The notes below the pieces were generated by a model. That model searched no databases. It saw nothing but the letters and a program-made list of their open reading frames with translations, and had not been told where the DNA came from. Positions 1 to 8,653 of a stretch of 38,793 nt of DNA are shown piece by piece. This DNA comes from Saprospiraceae bacterium (lineage in GTDB: Bacteria; Bacteroidota; Bacteroidia; Chitinophagales; Saprospiraceae). The first letter of the stretch is position 1; each line of letters begins with the position of its first letter. The DNA lies in the NCBI GenBank assembly GCA_020627785.1, contig JAHDGF010000025.1, positions 23,375 through 62,167 of the forward strand, in the 5' to 3' direction. The translations under genes and the position numbers were made by a program.

Positions 1-1
1 C

Positions 2-55
2 ATAAAAGCTTGGAAAAGAGGCGATTTCAAACGGAAAGACAAGAAGTCAAAATAA
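2..55 (+). CDS. C-terminal end of an unidentified upstream protein (partial)
   Basis: Frame 2 is open from the left edge to a TAA at 53-55 and encodes 17 residues rich in Lys and Arg. A basic tail is a common way for a membrane or nucleic-acid-binding protein to end. The frame stops 14 bases before the pnuC ATG, so it could be the previous gene of the same transcript. The other forward frames give less protein-like tails. Too little is visible to name a family, and the piece could be chance. Confidence 0.3.
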   Translation: MKAWKRGDFKRKDKKSK

Positions 56-69
56 ACGTCATTTAAGTT

Positions 70-639
70 ATGCCCCCATTGCAGTTAGCTGCTTCTGCAC
101 TAAGCATCATTTACATATACTTAGCTAGTAAAAACAAAGCCATCGCTTTTCTATTCGGAGCCATCGGATGTGCTATTTGGGCTTATGAAGACTTCATAAA
201 TATAAATCTAAAATTTGATGGGGTCTTGCAATTATTCTATGTTGGAATTGCAGTCTATGGGATGTATAAATGGACAAAGAAAGACGAAGGCAAAAACTTA
301 AAAATAAGAACCTTACCATTTGGATATCATCTTCTTCTCCTTATTCTAGGACTCGGGTTATCTTTCATACTATCTAATCTCAGTATGAATTTCTTTGAAA
401 CCAATCTTCCATTTTTAGATTCTACCACAACCTCATTCTCAATAATTGCAACCATTCTTCTAACACTTCGATATATTGATAACTGGTTTTATTGGCTCAT
501 TATTGATCCAATATACATCTACATTTATTTTAAGGTTGAAGCACCTGTTTTTGCATTGATGATGGTAATCTACACAGTAATGGCTGCAGTTGGATTATAC
601 AATTGGAATCTTATAAGAAAAAGAGAAATTTCTACCTAG
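70..639 (+). CDS. pnuC: PnuC-family nicotinamide riboside/mononucleotide transporter
   Basis: This is an integral membrane protein of 189 residues with about six to seven hydrophobic helices, a usual length for PnuC. Known PnuC proteins carry nicotinamide riboside (or related vitamins) across the inner membrane for NAD salvage. The family signature is visible as an aromatic segment near residues 137-152 (NWFYWLIIDPIYIYIY), which lines the substrate path in characterised homologues, and as a WAYEDF segment near 37-42. The ATG at 70 is the first start after an in-frame stop at 64-66. The 3' end overlaps the convergent TetR gene by four bases. The substrate is inferred: some members of the family carry thiamine or riboflavin instead. 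Confidence 0.85.
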   Translation: MPPLQLAASALSIIYIYLASKNKAIAFLFGAIGCAIWAYEDFININLKFDGVLQLFYVGIAVYGMYKWTKKDEGKNLKIRTLPFGYHLLLLILGLGLSFILSNLSMNFFETNLPFLDSTTTSFSIIATILLTLRYIDNWFYWLIIDPIYIYIYFKVEAPVFALMMVIYTVMAAVGLYNWNLIRKREIST

Positions 640-1316
640 CACTTGTGTAACATTCTAGAACAGAAATAATTAATCATTTCTTCTATTTGATCTTTCTGGT
701 TTCCGCCACATTTAATCTCTGTTAGACTTGGTAAGTTATTACAACAAAAATGATTACTTAAGGCCATTTCGATTATTGCATTGGCCATTGTTTTGGGAAA
801 CTTAAAACTCTGATCTATTTCCAGAAAAATTGAAGCAAATTGAGCCACTAATTTTTTATAACTTTCGAAATAACCTGATTCATTTTGATCAGATATTTTT
901 TTGTTCCTCACTATTTTATAGAACTGCTCGATTACAATCTGCTGTAGTTTACCCATTTCAAGAAAACAATTACTTTGAGATTCGGCAGGTATATTCACCA
1001 TTGTTCTAATGGCAATTTTAAGCTTCTTCAAAGGGTCTTCAATCTCTTCTGTCTTTACATTGATATGGTAGTTAAGCAATTCCCAGTACCAGGCAGATAA
1101 ATAAATCAAGAGCCTTTGTTTATTTGGGAAATATCTATAGATGGAGGCTTCCGTAGATTTGATTTCAGCCCCAAGCTTTTTAAAATTAAATTTCTCAAAT
1201 CCGATACCATCTATCATATGTACCGAATGTTCAATAATCTTTTTTCCCAAATCGAATTCAAGCGGATTTTTCAGATAAACATCAGCGTTTATTCTTGGAT
1301 TAACATAAACTTGCAT
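636..1316 (-). CDS. TetR/AcrR-family transcriptional regulator
   Basis: The protein has 226 residues. The N-terminal helix-turn-helix is recognisable at about residues 25-70, ending in the signature EASIYRYFPNKQRLLIYL typical of TetR recognition and stabilising helices. The rest is an alpha-helical ligand or dimerisation domain without close resemblance to a named regulator. The ATG at 1316 lies 29 bases downstream of the stop of the ECF sigma factor gene, so the two may share a transcript. Its target is unknown. The adjacent pnuC is convergent, so it is not an obvious divergent target. No operator could be identified. Confidence 0.85.
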   Translation of the reverse strand: MQVYVNPRINADVYLKNPLEFDLGKKIIEHSVHMIDGIGFEKFNFKKLGAEIKSTEASIYRYFPNKQRLLIYLSAWYWELLNYHINVKTEEIEDPLKKLKIAIRTMVNIPAESQSNCFLEMGKLQQIVIEQFYKIVRNKKISDQNESGYFESYKKLVAQFASIFLEIDQSFKFPKTMANAIIEMALSNHFCCNNLPSLTEIKCGGNQKDQIEEMINYFCSRMLHKC

Positions 1317-1345
1317 GGTAGTATAGTCTTGTTTTTGTTAATCTA

Positions 1346-1873
1346 TTAAGCTCTTCTTTCTAATAGGTTATATTCTCTTAGGTATAAAACCTTTTTTTGG
1401 AGTCTTTTTCTGGCTTTGTGAATAAAACTTTTTACACTCCCTAAAGGCATCTCAAGTTTTTCAGCTATTTCCTTATATGCATATCCTTCAACCATTAATT
1501 CAAAAGGTAATCTAAGATTATCAGGCAAACTTGCAACTTCTCTTTCAAGCAACTCTAACATCATATTCGTTTCACCATAATTATTAATATGCATTGGTTT
1601 TGATGAATATGGAACATAACTAGATAGTTCTTCTCTAGCAACAATCTTACTTTTCTTTCGAATATCGTTGATAAAGTTGTTACGCATAATCGTAAACAAC
1701 CAAGCCTTTAGGTTAGTACCTTGTTTAAATTGATGAATCTTATCTAAAGCTTTCATCATTGTTTGCTGAACAAGATCTTGTCCATTAACTGAATCCTTAG
1801 TTAATGAATAAGCATAATTTTCTAACTGCGGTTTCAGGGAGATAATTTTGCTGTTTAATGCTTGCTTTGTCAT
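1346..1873 (-). CDS. ECF-type RNA polymerase sigma-70 factor
   Basis: A protein of 175 residues with sigma region 2 in the first half (AYSLTKDSVNGQDLVQQTMMKAL, then LKAWLFTIMRNNFIND) and region 4 in the second half (LPDNLRLPFELMVEGYAYKEIAEKLEMPLGSVKSFIHKARKRLQKK). This is the standard ECF layout and length. The frame could be extended to an ATG at 1930, but a good Bacteroidota promoter lies between that ATG and the one at 1873, and homology begins after MTKQAL, so 1873 is preferred. No anti-sigma factor gene is next to it; the TetR gene follows after 29 bases. The regulon is unknown. Confidence 0.9.
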   Translation of the reverse strand: MTKQALNSKIISLKPQLENYAYSLTKDSVNGQDLVQQTMMKALDKIHQFKQGTNLKAWLFTIMRNNFINDIRKKSKIVAREELSSYVPYSSKPMHINNYGETNMMLELLEREVASLPDNLRLPFELMVEGYAYKEIAEKLEMPLGSVKSFIHKARKRLQKKVLYLREYNLLERRA

Positions 1874-1891
1874 GGTTCTAAATTTATAATA

Positions 1892-1923
1892 CAAATATAT
1901 GATAGTAATACTATTATAGTCAA
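1892..1923 (-). promoter_or_regulatory. Bacteroidota-type promoter for the ECF sigma gene
   Basis: Read on the minus strand, TTG (1923-1921) is followed after 21 bases by TATATTTG (1899-1892), a full match to the Bacteroidota -7 consensus TAnnTTTG with an acceptable spacing to the -33 TTG. The box ends 18 bases before the preferred ATG at 1873, giving a very short leader. The position also argues against the upstream ATG at 1930. Confidence 0.5.
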
Positions 1924-2000
1924 TAGGCATTGCTATTTTTTATACAAGTATTGCCTAAAAAGGCCTTTTTTAACTAATTTTTAAGAAAATTAAGGGAATT

Positions 2001-2039
2001 AAAAATAAAAACGCCTAGCTGCAAGACAGTCTAGGCGTT
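2001..2039 (-). terminator. Rho-independent terminator of the nqr operon
   Basis: A perfect 9-bp inverted repeat, AACGCCTAG (2010-2018) and CTAGGCGTT (2031-2039), has a 12-base loop. Read on the minus strand it is followed at once by a T-rich run (TTTTTATTTTT, 2011-2001). It begins 26 bases after the nqrF stop, exactly where the operon terminator is expected. Confidence 0.85.
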
Positions 2040-2065
2040 GGTATTCTTTTCATTCAATGGAAATA

Positions 2066-3385
2066 TTATCCACCAAAATCATCAAATGCAATATTCTCTT
2101 CAGGAACACCCAATGAATCTAAAGCATCAATAACTGATTTATTCATCATAGGTGGACCACAGAAGTAATACTCTACTTCCTCTGGCTCTGGGTGATTCTT
2201 CAAGTATTGTTCTACAACCACTGGCATGATGTAGCCTTTAAAACCGTCTCCTGGTGAATCAATATCTTGTTTTTCTTGCCAATTATCTTCTGGTAAAGGA
2301 TTGTCTAAGGCTATGTAAAACTTAAAGTTTGGAAATTCTTTCTCGATTTTTCTAAACTCTTCTACATAAAATAACTCTCTTTTTGTTCGACCTCCATACC
2401 AGAAGCTAACCTTTCTATCCGTTGTTTTAAGGGTGTGGAATAAATGGAAAAGGTGAGACCTGAGTGGTGCCATTCCTGCTCCACCACCAATGTAGACCAT
2501 TTCTTTTTTCGTTTCCTTTATGAAGAATTCCCCGTACGGACCACTGATAACACATTTATCACCAGGCTTTAAACCGAAAACATAAGATGAGCACACACCA
2601 GGATTCACATCCATCCAACCATTCTTGGCACGATCCCAAGGTGGCGTTGCTATCCGAATATTAAGTTTTACAATATTTCCTTCTGCTGGGTGATTGGCCA
2701 TAGAGTATGCTCTAAATTGCTCCTCTTCATTGACCATTTTTAAATCCCATAGGTTATACTTATCCCATTCAGATTGAAATTTCATTGGGTCATCATGATG
2801 GTCAGGATGTGCGGTAATATCCATGTCCTTGAAATCAACAACTACCTCAGGTACATCTATTTGAATGTAACCTCCTGATTCAAAATCCAGAGTTTCTCCA
2901 TCAGGTAACTTTACTACGAATTCCTTAATAAAGGATGCAACATTGTAGTTACCAATAACTTCACACTCCCACTTCTTAATTCCAAAAACTTCTTCAGGGA
3001 CACTGATTTTCATATCTTCTCTCACCTTCACTTGACAAGCCAATCTCTTCTTTTCTGCTGCTTCTTTTCTTGTTAAGTGATTCATCTCCGTAGGTAATAC
3101 ATCACCTCCACCTTCATATACATGACATTCACACATGGCACATGTTCCTCCTCCACCACATGCGGACGGCAGAAATACACTTTGCTCAGATAGTACAGTA
3201 AGCAAAGTTGAACCAGGCTGCACCATCATAGGATTGTCTTCATCACCATTGACAATGATTTTTACTTCGCCTTGTGGAACAAGTTTTTTTCTCGCATAAA
3301 TAAGCATCCCACTCAAGGCAAGAATAACTCCGCAAAAAACAACCAGCGCCCAAACGTAAGGCATTATACCAGCAAGAAATATCAT
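2066..3385 (-). CDS. nqrF: Na+-translocating NADH:quinone reductase subunit F
   Basis: NqrF is the electron-entry subunit of the sodium pump: it oxidises NADH through FAD and passes electrons to a 2Fe-2S centre. The 439 residues show an N-terminal membrane helix (about 4-30), a ferredoxin domain with cluster cysteines at 76, 82, 85 and 117, an FAD-binding RAYSMANHP motif, a nucleotide-binding [15 protein letters not shown] motif and the terminal FCGPPMMN and FDDFGG signatures of the family. It is the last gene of the nqrABCDEF operon, 25 bases after nqrE, and is followed by a clear terminator. All expected redox residues are present. Confidence 0.97.
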   Translation of the reverse strand: MIFLAGIMPYVWALVVFCGVILALSGMLIYARKKLVPQGEVKIIVNGDEDNPMMVQPGSTLLTVLSEQSVFLPSACGGGGTCAMCECHVYEGGGDVLPTEMNHLTRKEAAEKKRLACQVKVREDMKISVPEEVFGIKKWECEVIGNYNVASFIKEFVVKLPDGETLDFESGGYIQIDVPEVVVDFKDMDITAHPDHHDDPMKFQSEWDKYNLWDLKMVNEEEQFRAYSMANHPAEGNIVKLNIRIATPPWDRAKNGWMDVNPGVCSSYVFGLKPGDKCVISGPYGEFFIKETKKEMVYIGGGAGMAPLRSHLFHLFHTLKTTDRKVSFWYGGRTKRELFYVEEFRKIEKEFPNFKFYIALDNPLPEDNWQEKQDIDSPGDGFKGYIMPVVVEQYLKNHPEPEEVEYYFCGPPMMNKSVIDALDSLGVPEENIAFDDFGG

Positions 3386-3410
3386 GTTATCTTCTTTTAA
3401 ATTTTATCAA

Positions 3411-4013
3411 TTAAAATGCACCAGGATCGATTCCCATCAAACTCATAAATGCCATACCCATTAGTCCTGTTAGGATAAAAGCCATACCTAAACCTCTCAA
3501 TGGAGGTGGAACCGCGGAATATTGAATCTTTTCTCTAATGGCAGCAATTGCTATAATTGCTAGAAACCAACCAAATCCACCACCTAATCCGAAGGCGATA
3601 GATTCAGAAAAATTGTATTCTTTAGAAACCATAAATAGTGATCCACCTAAAATTGCACAGTTAACTGTAATTAAGGGTAGAAAGATTCCTAATGAATTAT
3701 ATAATGCTGGAGATGTTTTCTCAACAACCATCTCAACCAATTGCACCATAGATGCAATCACGGCAATAAATAGTATTAATCTTAAGAAGGTTAAATCTAA
3801 ACCAAAGATTCCTGTTTCACTCAATAACACATTGTTGATGATCCAGTTTATTGGCATTGTTATTCCTAAAACAAAAATAACAGCAAGACCCAAACCGAAA
3901 GCTGTTTTTACCGTTTTGGATACAGCCAAATAAGAACACATTCCTAAGAAATAAGCCAATGCCAAGTTCTCAATGAAGGCCGACTTTATAAATATATTTG
4001 CTAATTCTCCCAT
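3411..4013 (-). CDS. nqrE: Na+-translocating NADH:quinone reductase subunit E
   Basis: A 200-residue membrane protein with about six transmembrane helices, homologous to NqrD and to RnfA. In the complex, NqrD and NqrE together hold an intramembrane iron centre and form part of the electron and sodium path. The conserved segments [14 protein letters not shown] near the start and [11 protein letters not shown] in the middle each carry a cysteine suited to the intramembrane cluster. It lies ten bases downstream of nqrD in the operon. Confidence 0.96.
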   Translation of the reverse strand: MGELANIFIKSAFIENLALAYFLGMCSYLAVSKTVKTAFGLGLAVIFVLGITMPINWIINNVLLSETGIFGLDLTFLRLILFIAVIASMVQLVEMVVEKTSPALYNSLGIFLPLITVNCAILGGSLFMVSKEYNFSESIAFGLGGGFGWFLAIIAIAAIREKIQYSAVPPPLRGLGMAFILTGLMGMAFMSLMGIDPGAF

Positions 4014-4023
4014 GTTCGTATTT

Positions 4024-4707
4024 TTAAGAAACGTCTATTAAATCTTTGTTCCAAGCTCTGTGAATCCAAATCAAAACTCCAATTACAAACATTGCAGATG
4101 GGAACAATACCATCAAGTTGTTTGGTAAATACCAACTTCCAAGATTGATTAAGAAATCAGAATTGTTTCCAATAAGAGGATAATTAAAGAAGGTACCCTT
4201 TCCAAATACTTCTCTAATTGTAGCTATAATGATAAGAATGATTCCATATCCTAAGCCATTCCCAATACCATCGAGAAATGACTTCCACGGACTGTTTGCC
4301 ATGGCAAAAGCTTCAAGTCTTCCCATGATAATACAGTTCGTAATAATCAAACCAATGAAAACTGATAAGTCCTTATAAGTTTGATAATCTAAAGCTTTTA
4401 AAACAAGCTCTACAACTGTTACTAAAGTTGCAATAATTACCAGTTGAACAATCATTCTCACCTGTTTCGGAATTTGTGTCCTCAACAAAGAAGTGATTAA
4501 ATTTGAGAATGCTAGGACGAAGACCACTGCGATAGACATCACTAAAGCCTTGTTCATTAAAGTCGTAACTGCTAACGCTGAGCAAATCCCTAGTACTTGA
4601 ACAGTAATTGGGTTATTATCATTTAGCGGATCTGTTAGAAGCTTTCTTTCTTTTTTCCCAAAAGCAAAGGTGCTTTCCTTTTTGGCTACTGCTGTAGTTT
4701 CTGCCAT
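4024..4707 (-). CDS. nqrD: Na+-translocating NADH:quinone reductase subunit D
   Basis: A membrane protein of 227 residues, paralogous to NqrE, with a soluble N-terminal tail of roughly 30 residues before the first helix. The segments [14 protein letters not shown] and [15 protein letters not shown] match the conserved cysteine-bearing helices of the NqrD/RnfE family. It starts at an ATG 14 bases after the nqrC stop and is followed ten bases later by nqrE, consistent with stoichiometric expression of the pump. Confidence 0.96.
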   Translation of the reverse strand: MAETTAVAKKESTFAFGKKERKLLTDPLNDNNPITVQVLGICSALAVTTLMNKALVMSIAVVFVLAFSNLITSLLRTQIPKQVRMIVQLVIIATLVTVVELVLKALDYQTYKDLSVFIGLIITNCIIMGRLEAFAMANSPWKSFLDGIGNGLGYGIILIIIATIREVFGKGTFFNYPLIGNNSDFLINLGSWYLPNNLMVLFPSAMFVIGVLIWIHRAWNKDLIDVS

Positions 4708-4721
4708 AATTTTAATTTATT

Positions 4722-5468
4722 CTAACCTTTAATAGAATTGAAAAATTTCTCGTAATACTTCATTCCCCTATCCATCATCTCCGTCACACCATCTGCTGTA
4801 ATGGTCGCTCCACTTATTCCATCAACTTCATGAACTGGATCTTTAGCTCCACCCTTTCTTACGAATACAGATTTGTAATCTCCGTTTGAATCATATAATT
4901 TCTTCCCAATGAATTGAGATTGGAAAGCGGGATTATCTTTTATTTCAGCCCCTAGTCCAGGAGTTTCTGCTTGATGGTCAAATGAAACACCAGCGATTGT
5001 ATTTAAATCTTTTTCTAAGGCAATATTCCCCCAAATTTCATCCCATAATCCATTACCTCTAACCTGAACAATGTAAAATTGCTTTCCATCATCAGAAGTA
5101 AATTCAAAAACTGGAAGAACCTTGTCTGCGTCTGCTTTCTTCTTCTCCTTCTTCATATCTATGTTCTCTGCTTGCCCCCCTTTATATCCTAGGGCTTCTA
5201 CAGCAGAGGCATCTACCATCTGGCCATCTAAATCGACAACCTTTTGTTTGATATTATTTGTAAAAACATCTGAAACTTGTTCATCAGACATATCTCCTAG
5301 AGGCGTAGAAAGCTGGCCAGCTACTGCTCCTAGAATTGCTCTTTTGTTGTAATTGGCTTCGTTGAGATCATGAATAGGTTTTAACCCATTATATAAGAAG
5401 GCCAATAGTATTGCCACGATTGCAGTCATGACAAAAACGAACATTATTGTTGATCTTGTACTATGCAC
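4722..5468 (-). CDS. nqrC: Na+-translocating NADH:quinone reductase subunit C
   Basis: NqrC carries a covalently bound FMN and passes electrons within the pump. The 248 residues contain one N-terminal membrane helix (about 8-27), a periplasmic FMN-binding domain, and the flavinylation motif SGAT at residues 219-222, with Thr222 as the expected FMN attachment site. The start is a GTG at 5468, inside the last codons of nqrB (8-base overlap), which suggests translational coupling. An ATG eight codons further in is possible but would trim the cytoplasmic lead. A Lys/Glu-rich stretch near residues 104-116 looks like a lineage-specific insertion. Confidence 0.95.
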   Translation of the reverse strand: MHSTRSTIMFVFVMTAIVAILLAFLYNGLKPIHDLNEANYNKRAILGAVAGQLSTPLGDMSDEQVSDVFTNNIKQKVVDLDGQMVDASAVEALGYKGGQAENIDMKKEKKKADADKVLPVFEFTSDDGKQFYIVQVRGNGLWDEIWGNIALEKDLNTIAGVSFDHQAETPGLGAEIKDNPAFQSQFIGKKLYDSNGDYKSVFVRKGGAKDPVHEVDGISGATITADGVTEMMDRGMKYYEKFFNSIKG

Positions 5469-6708
5469 TTTGTAAACGTTTTTTCATGTTAGCCTCTAAT
5501 ACGTAGTGGTCAATCAAAGGCGCAAAAGTGTTTAAAAACAGGATGGCTAACATCCATCCTTCAGGATATGCTGGGTTCATCACTCGGACAATCATTCCAA
5601 TAAATCCAATCAAGAAACCATATATCCACTTACCAATATTTGTCGAGCTCGCAGTTACTGGGTCAGTTGCCATAAAGGCCATTGCGAAGAAGAAACTTCC
5701 CATGTAGAATTGCGCATACCAAGGTACCGTCATGAATGGTGTGGCACCCCACGCATTGAGTAACATCGCCATAACTACAGCACCAATAAGCATGCTTAAC
5801 ATTATTCTCCAACTACCTACCCCAGTTGCTACCAAAATTAAGGCACCAATAATGATAAGCGGTTTTGATGTTTCACCTATGGAACCTGGTATTGCGCCCC
5901 ACCACATTTGACCTTCTGTATATACTTGGGTTACAGCTTCCCAACCTCCTTTCGTTGCCAATGAGAGAGGTGTAGCACCTGTGAATCCATCCACAATACT
6001 TGCGCCTGGGTTAAAGGTGGTTAATCCCATCCACCCAAATAAGGTATCAAACAAACCATGCGCCCAACCATATTCCGGAGAAAAACCTTCCGCTACTTTT
6101 TCAAAGCCCGAAACCCATACCTCATCTCCTGATATTGTAGTTGGATAAGCAAAGAAAACAAATACCCTTGCTAGTAATGCAATGTTCCAAATGTTCATAC
6201 CAGTTCCACCAAAGGCCTCTTTACCAATAATTACGGCAAAGGCGACCGAAACAATTAAAATCCACATTGGAATGTCTGGCGGCATTATTAGTGGAATCAA
6301 AGCTCCTGAGACTAGAAAACCTTCTTCTACTGAATGTCCTTTCTTGGCAGCAAAATATATCTCTATTCCCAATCCTATTACATTAGATACAATAAAGATT
6401 GGCAGGAGTTTTATCAGTCCGTAGGCTAATTTAAGATGAAATCCTTCTAAGAATCCGACATGTTCTCCGAGCGCTATAAAATGCTGGTGACCAATGTTAT
6501 ATGTACCAAATAGGTAACAGAATTGCATAGCTATGACCACGTGAATCATGGTACGTTTTAAATCCATTCCATCCCTCACGTGAACTCCTCCTTTAGTTAC
6601 AGAGTCAGGTGAGTAAGCGAAGGTGAATACTGCATCGAAGAGCGTGTGTAAAACAGGACTTTTCTTTTTATCAGGTTCAATTTTCTTAAAGAAATCGAGT
6701 AATCCCAT
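5461..6708 (-). CDS. nqrB: Na+-translocating NADH:quinone reductase subunit B
   Basis: The largest membrane subunit of the pump, 415 residues with about ten helices. It holds a covalent FMN and, in characterised homologues, riboflavin and part of the sodium channel. The flavinylation motif appears as TGAT at residues 243-246 in the context DGFTGATPLS, so Ser of the usual SGAT is replaced by Thr, which is within family variation. GTGMNIWNIALLARVFVFF and FMATDPVTASST are further conserved blocks. It follows nqrA by 28 bases and overlaps the start of nqrC. Confidence 0.96.
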   Translation of the reverse strand: MGLLDFFKKIEPDKKKSPVLHTLFDAVFTFAYSPDSVTKGGVHVRDGMDLKRTMIHVVIAMQFCYLFGTYNIGHQHFIALGEHVGFLEGFHLKLAYGLIKLLPIFIVSNVIGLGIEIYFAAKKGHSVEEGFLVSGALIPLIMPPDIPMWILIVSVAFAVIIGKEAFGGTGMNIWNIALLARVFVFFAYPTTISGDEVWVSGFEKVAEGFSPEYGWAHGLFDTLFGWMGLTTFNPGASIVDGFTGATPLSLATKGGWEAVTQVYTEGQMWWGAIPGSIGETSKPLIIIGALILVATGVGSWRIMLSMLIGAVVMAMLLNAWGATPFMTVPWYAQFYMGSFFFAMAFMATDPVTASSTNIGKWIYGFLIGFIGMIVRVMNPAYPEGWMLAILFLNTFAPLIDHYVLEANMKKRLQSA

Positions 6709-6736
6709 AATTGTTTATTCGCGTTAAGTTTTAATT

Positions 6737-8263
6737 CTAAAGTTGTTCTCTAAGCATATCTAAACCATCTCTCAATATAGATTGGAGTGGTTGTTTTGAG
6801 GTACAAGAAAATTCAGCTAGTGCTATATCTTCTTCCAAAAGTTCATTTATCCCTAGTCCTTCCATTCTCTCAATATTACCAGTCATTATGGCCTTCATTA
6901 AATGCTGGGGATAAATATCCATTGGCAGCATTTTCTCGTATTGGCCAGTCACCACAAATGCTCTTTCTTCTCCATGCGTATTTGAATCTACATCAAACGT
7001 CAAATCTGGAAATAAAAAATTCGGGAAGGTATTAGAAACACTAGGCCTTGGCTTTATTGGTAGCAACCAGCCAAATGGCTCATTGTAATTACCTTCTTTT
7101 ATTACTGTTATTTGGTCATCGTTGGCATTCAGAAAATCGTCATTAGTGACTGCCTTTCCACTTAATATGTCACCAGCAATAATTCTTATATTATCTTCTT
7201 CCAACTGGTTTGAAAGAAGCTCTCCAACATTTGCACCTTGCAAAGTTTCAACATATTTAGGCTGCTTAACTTTCCCACCAATACTTACGATTCTTCTTGG
7301 CTCGTATTTCCCTGTAGTTACTAAGTTTCCTAAAGTCAGTACATCATCAATGCTCATTGTCCATACAACATCAGCTCCTTTAATTGGTTTAATGTGATGA
7401 ATTTGGATTCCAACATTTCCAGCAGGGTGCGGTCCATCAAAATAATGGATGTCAGCATTATCAACCCCTGAAAGATGGGTTGAGATGGCTTTATTTCCCG
7501 AAAGATAGACTTGACCATCTGTGAGTTTTGAAAGCACGTTTATTCCTTCTTGCAAATCACCACTTCTACCTGTCAACGCTAAACTAGGGTCTGGAGCCAA
7601 AGGTCCAGTATCAAAAGCTGAAACGAAAATATCTCTAGGCGTAATACTAGGATCAGCCACTAACCCAAATGGTCTTTGAACAAGCATTGACCAAGCTCCG
7701 GATGATTGGAGATATTTGATTAGATCTTCTCTAGAAATATCTGATAAGTTAGGGGTATCAGAAAGATGATGCTTTTGATCTTTATCAGCAAGAATGACAA
7801 CATCGACAATTGACCTCTTTGCGCCTCTTCTAATTTCAATTACTTCTCCACTAACCGGAGCAACATATTTAATATCTGGAGATTGCTTATCAAAGAATAA
7901 TGGTTCACCTGCTTTTACTTCTGAACCAACTTCGACTAACATTTTTGGAATAGGAGCATTTCCTCTGAAATTCTGAGGTCTGACCGAATATCTACTGACC
8001 ATATTGGAATCAACAGAACCTTCCGGTTGCCCTTCTAGCTTAATGTCGTGTCCCTTTCTTAATTTATGAAAATTACTGGCGGTAGTGAAATTTGGAGTTG
8101 CTGGCTTAAATAAAGAGCCAAACGAAGGCCAAATACTCATATTCGTATTAACTGTATCAATTCCAGACTTTTTAGCCTCAATTTGAATTAGATTATCCGC
8201 GAGCGAGGTCAAAACAGCAATAAAAACAAGCCCACCGATAATTAGAAGTGCAATTTGTAACAT
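6737..8263 (-). CDS. nqrA: Na+-translocating NADH:quinone reductase subunit A with N-terminal membrane anchor
   Basis: NqrA is the peripheral, cytoplasmic subunit that contributes to the quinone site. From about residue 70 onward the protein matches the family (KLRKGHDIKLEGQPEG, biotin-like hammerhead segment, GPHPAGNVGIQIHHIKP, GERAFVVTGQYEKMLPMDIYP). The preceding 65-70 residues are extra: a hydrophobic helix (residues about 2-20, LQIALLIIGGLVFIAVLTSLA) and a linker, making 508 residues against about 450 for typical NqrA. The frame opens with a TTG at 8287, but the ATG at 8263 places the helix right at the N-terminus and is preferred. It is the first gene of the operon. Confidence 0.93.
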   Translation of the reverse strand: MLQIALLIIGGLVFIAVLTSLADNLIQIEAKKSGIDTVNTNMSIWPSFGSLFKPATPNFTTASNFHKLRKGHDIKLEGQPEGSVDSNMVSRYSVRPQNFRGNAPIPKMLVEVGSEVKAGEPLFFDKQSPDIKYVAPVSGEVIEIRRGAKRSIVDVVILADKDQKHHLSDTPNLSDISREDLIKYLQSSGAWSMLVQRPFGLVADPSITPRDIFVSAFDTGPLAPDPSLALTGRSGDLQEGINVLSKLTDGQVYLSGNKAISTHLSGVDNADIHYFDGPHPAGNVGIQIHHIKPIKGADVVWTMSIDDVLTLGNLVTTGKYEPRRIVSIGGKVKQPKYVETLQGANVGELLSNQLEEDNIRIIAGDILSGKAVTNDDFLNANDDQITVIKEGNYNEPFGWLLPIKPRPSVSNTFPNFLFPDLTFDVDSNTHGEERAFVVTGQYEKMLPMDIYPQHLMKAIMTGNIERMEGLGINELLEEDIALAEFSCTSKQPLQSILRDGLDMLREQL

Positions 8264-8653
8264 AGATTGGTATGCAACGATTAACAAAAACCCTTATTCT
8301 TTCCCCTCTTTAACAGCGCAAATATATAAAGGTTTTAATTATGTATAGCTTGTTATTAAAGAAAACTGAGTACTTTTCAATCAGTAAAATTTACCTCGCA
8401 TAAACCCAACAAGTAATACAAGTATTAAATAAGCCTAATTTTAAAAATGATAAATAATTACATTTTAAAATCCTTCTACAACCTTCATTTATTTTGAAAG
8501 TATTCGCTTTCGCAAAAGGAATATTATTTTGAATTATTTTTTTCATTATTGAAAAATTGGGTTCTCAGAAATTTAGTCATTTATTTACCCTTAAATACTC
8601 GTTAAGTATTCAGATCAATGAACCAAAAAATAGGTAACTCATGTTTTAAAATC
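8264..8653. other. Divergent intergenic region between nqrA and the plug protein gene
   Basis: About 390 very AT-rich bases without a credible gene. It holds the nqr -7 box (8319-8326), the 11-mer GCTTTCGCAAA at 8506-8516 that recurs elsewhere in the window, and a short inverted repeat AATACT/AGTATT (8594-8599 and 8605-8610, 5-base loop) just before the possible start of the rightward gene. No consensus promoter is evident for that gene. The inverted repeat could be an operator, but this is conjecture. Confidence 0.5.
8319..8326 (-). promoter_or_regulatory. Candidate -7 box of the nqr operon promoter
   Basis: On the minus strand the sequence TATATTTG (8326-8319) is a full match to TAnnTTTG. 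It lies about 55 bases upstream of the preferred nqrA ATG. No TTG is seen at the expected -33 distance, so the promoter is only half supported. Confidence 0.4.

Noticed and set aside
1116..1349. Plus-strand open frame of 77 codons opposite the TetR helix-turn-helix
   Set aside because: The TetR gene on the minus strand explains this DNA, and the plus-strand protein looks random.
1957..1970. Palindrome AAAAAGGCCTTTTT upstream of the ECF sigma gene
   Set aside because: It is a short low-complexity palindrome with no gene ending just before it on the plus strand. It could be an operator, but nothing else supports this.
3538..3933. Plus-strand open frame of 131 codons antisense to nqrE
   Set aside because: The opposite strand is a clear, complete nqrE. 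The frame has no domain, no signal and the composition of an antisense shadow of a membrane protein.
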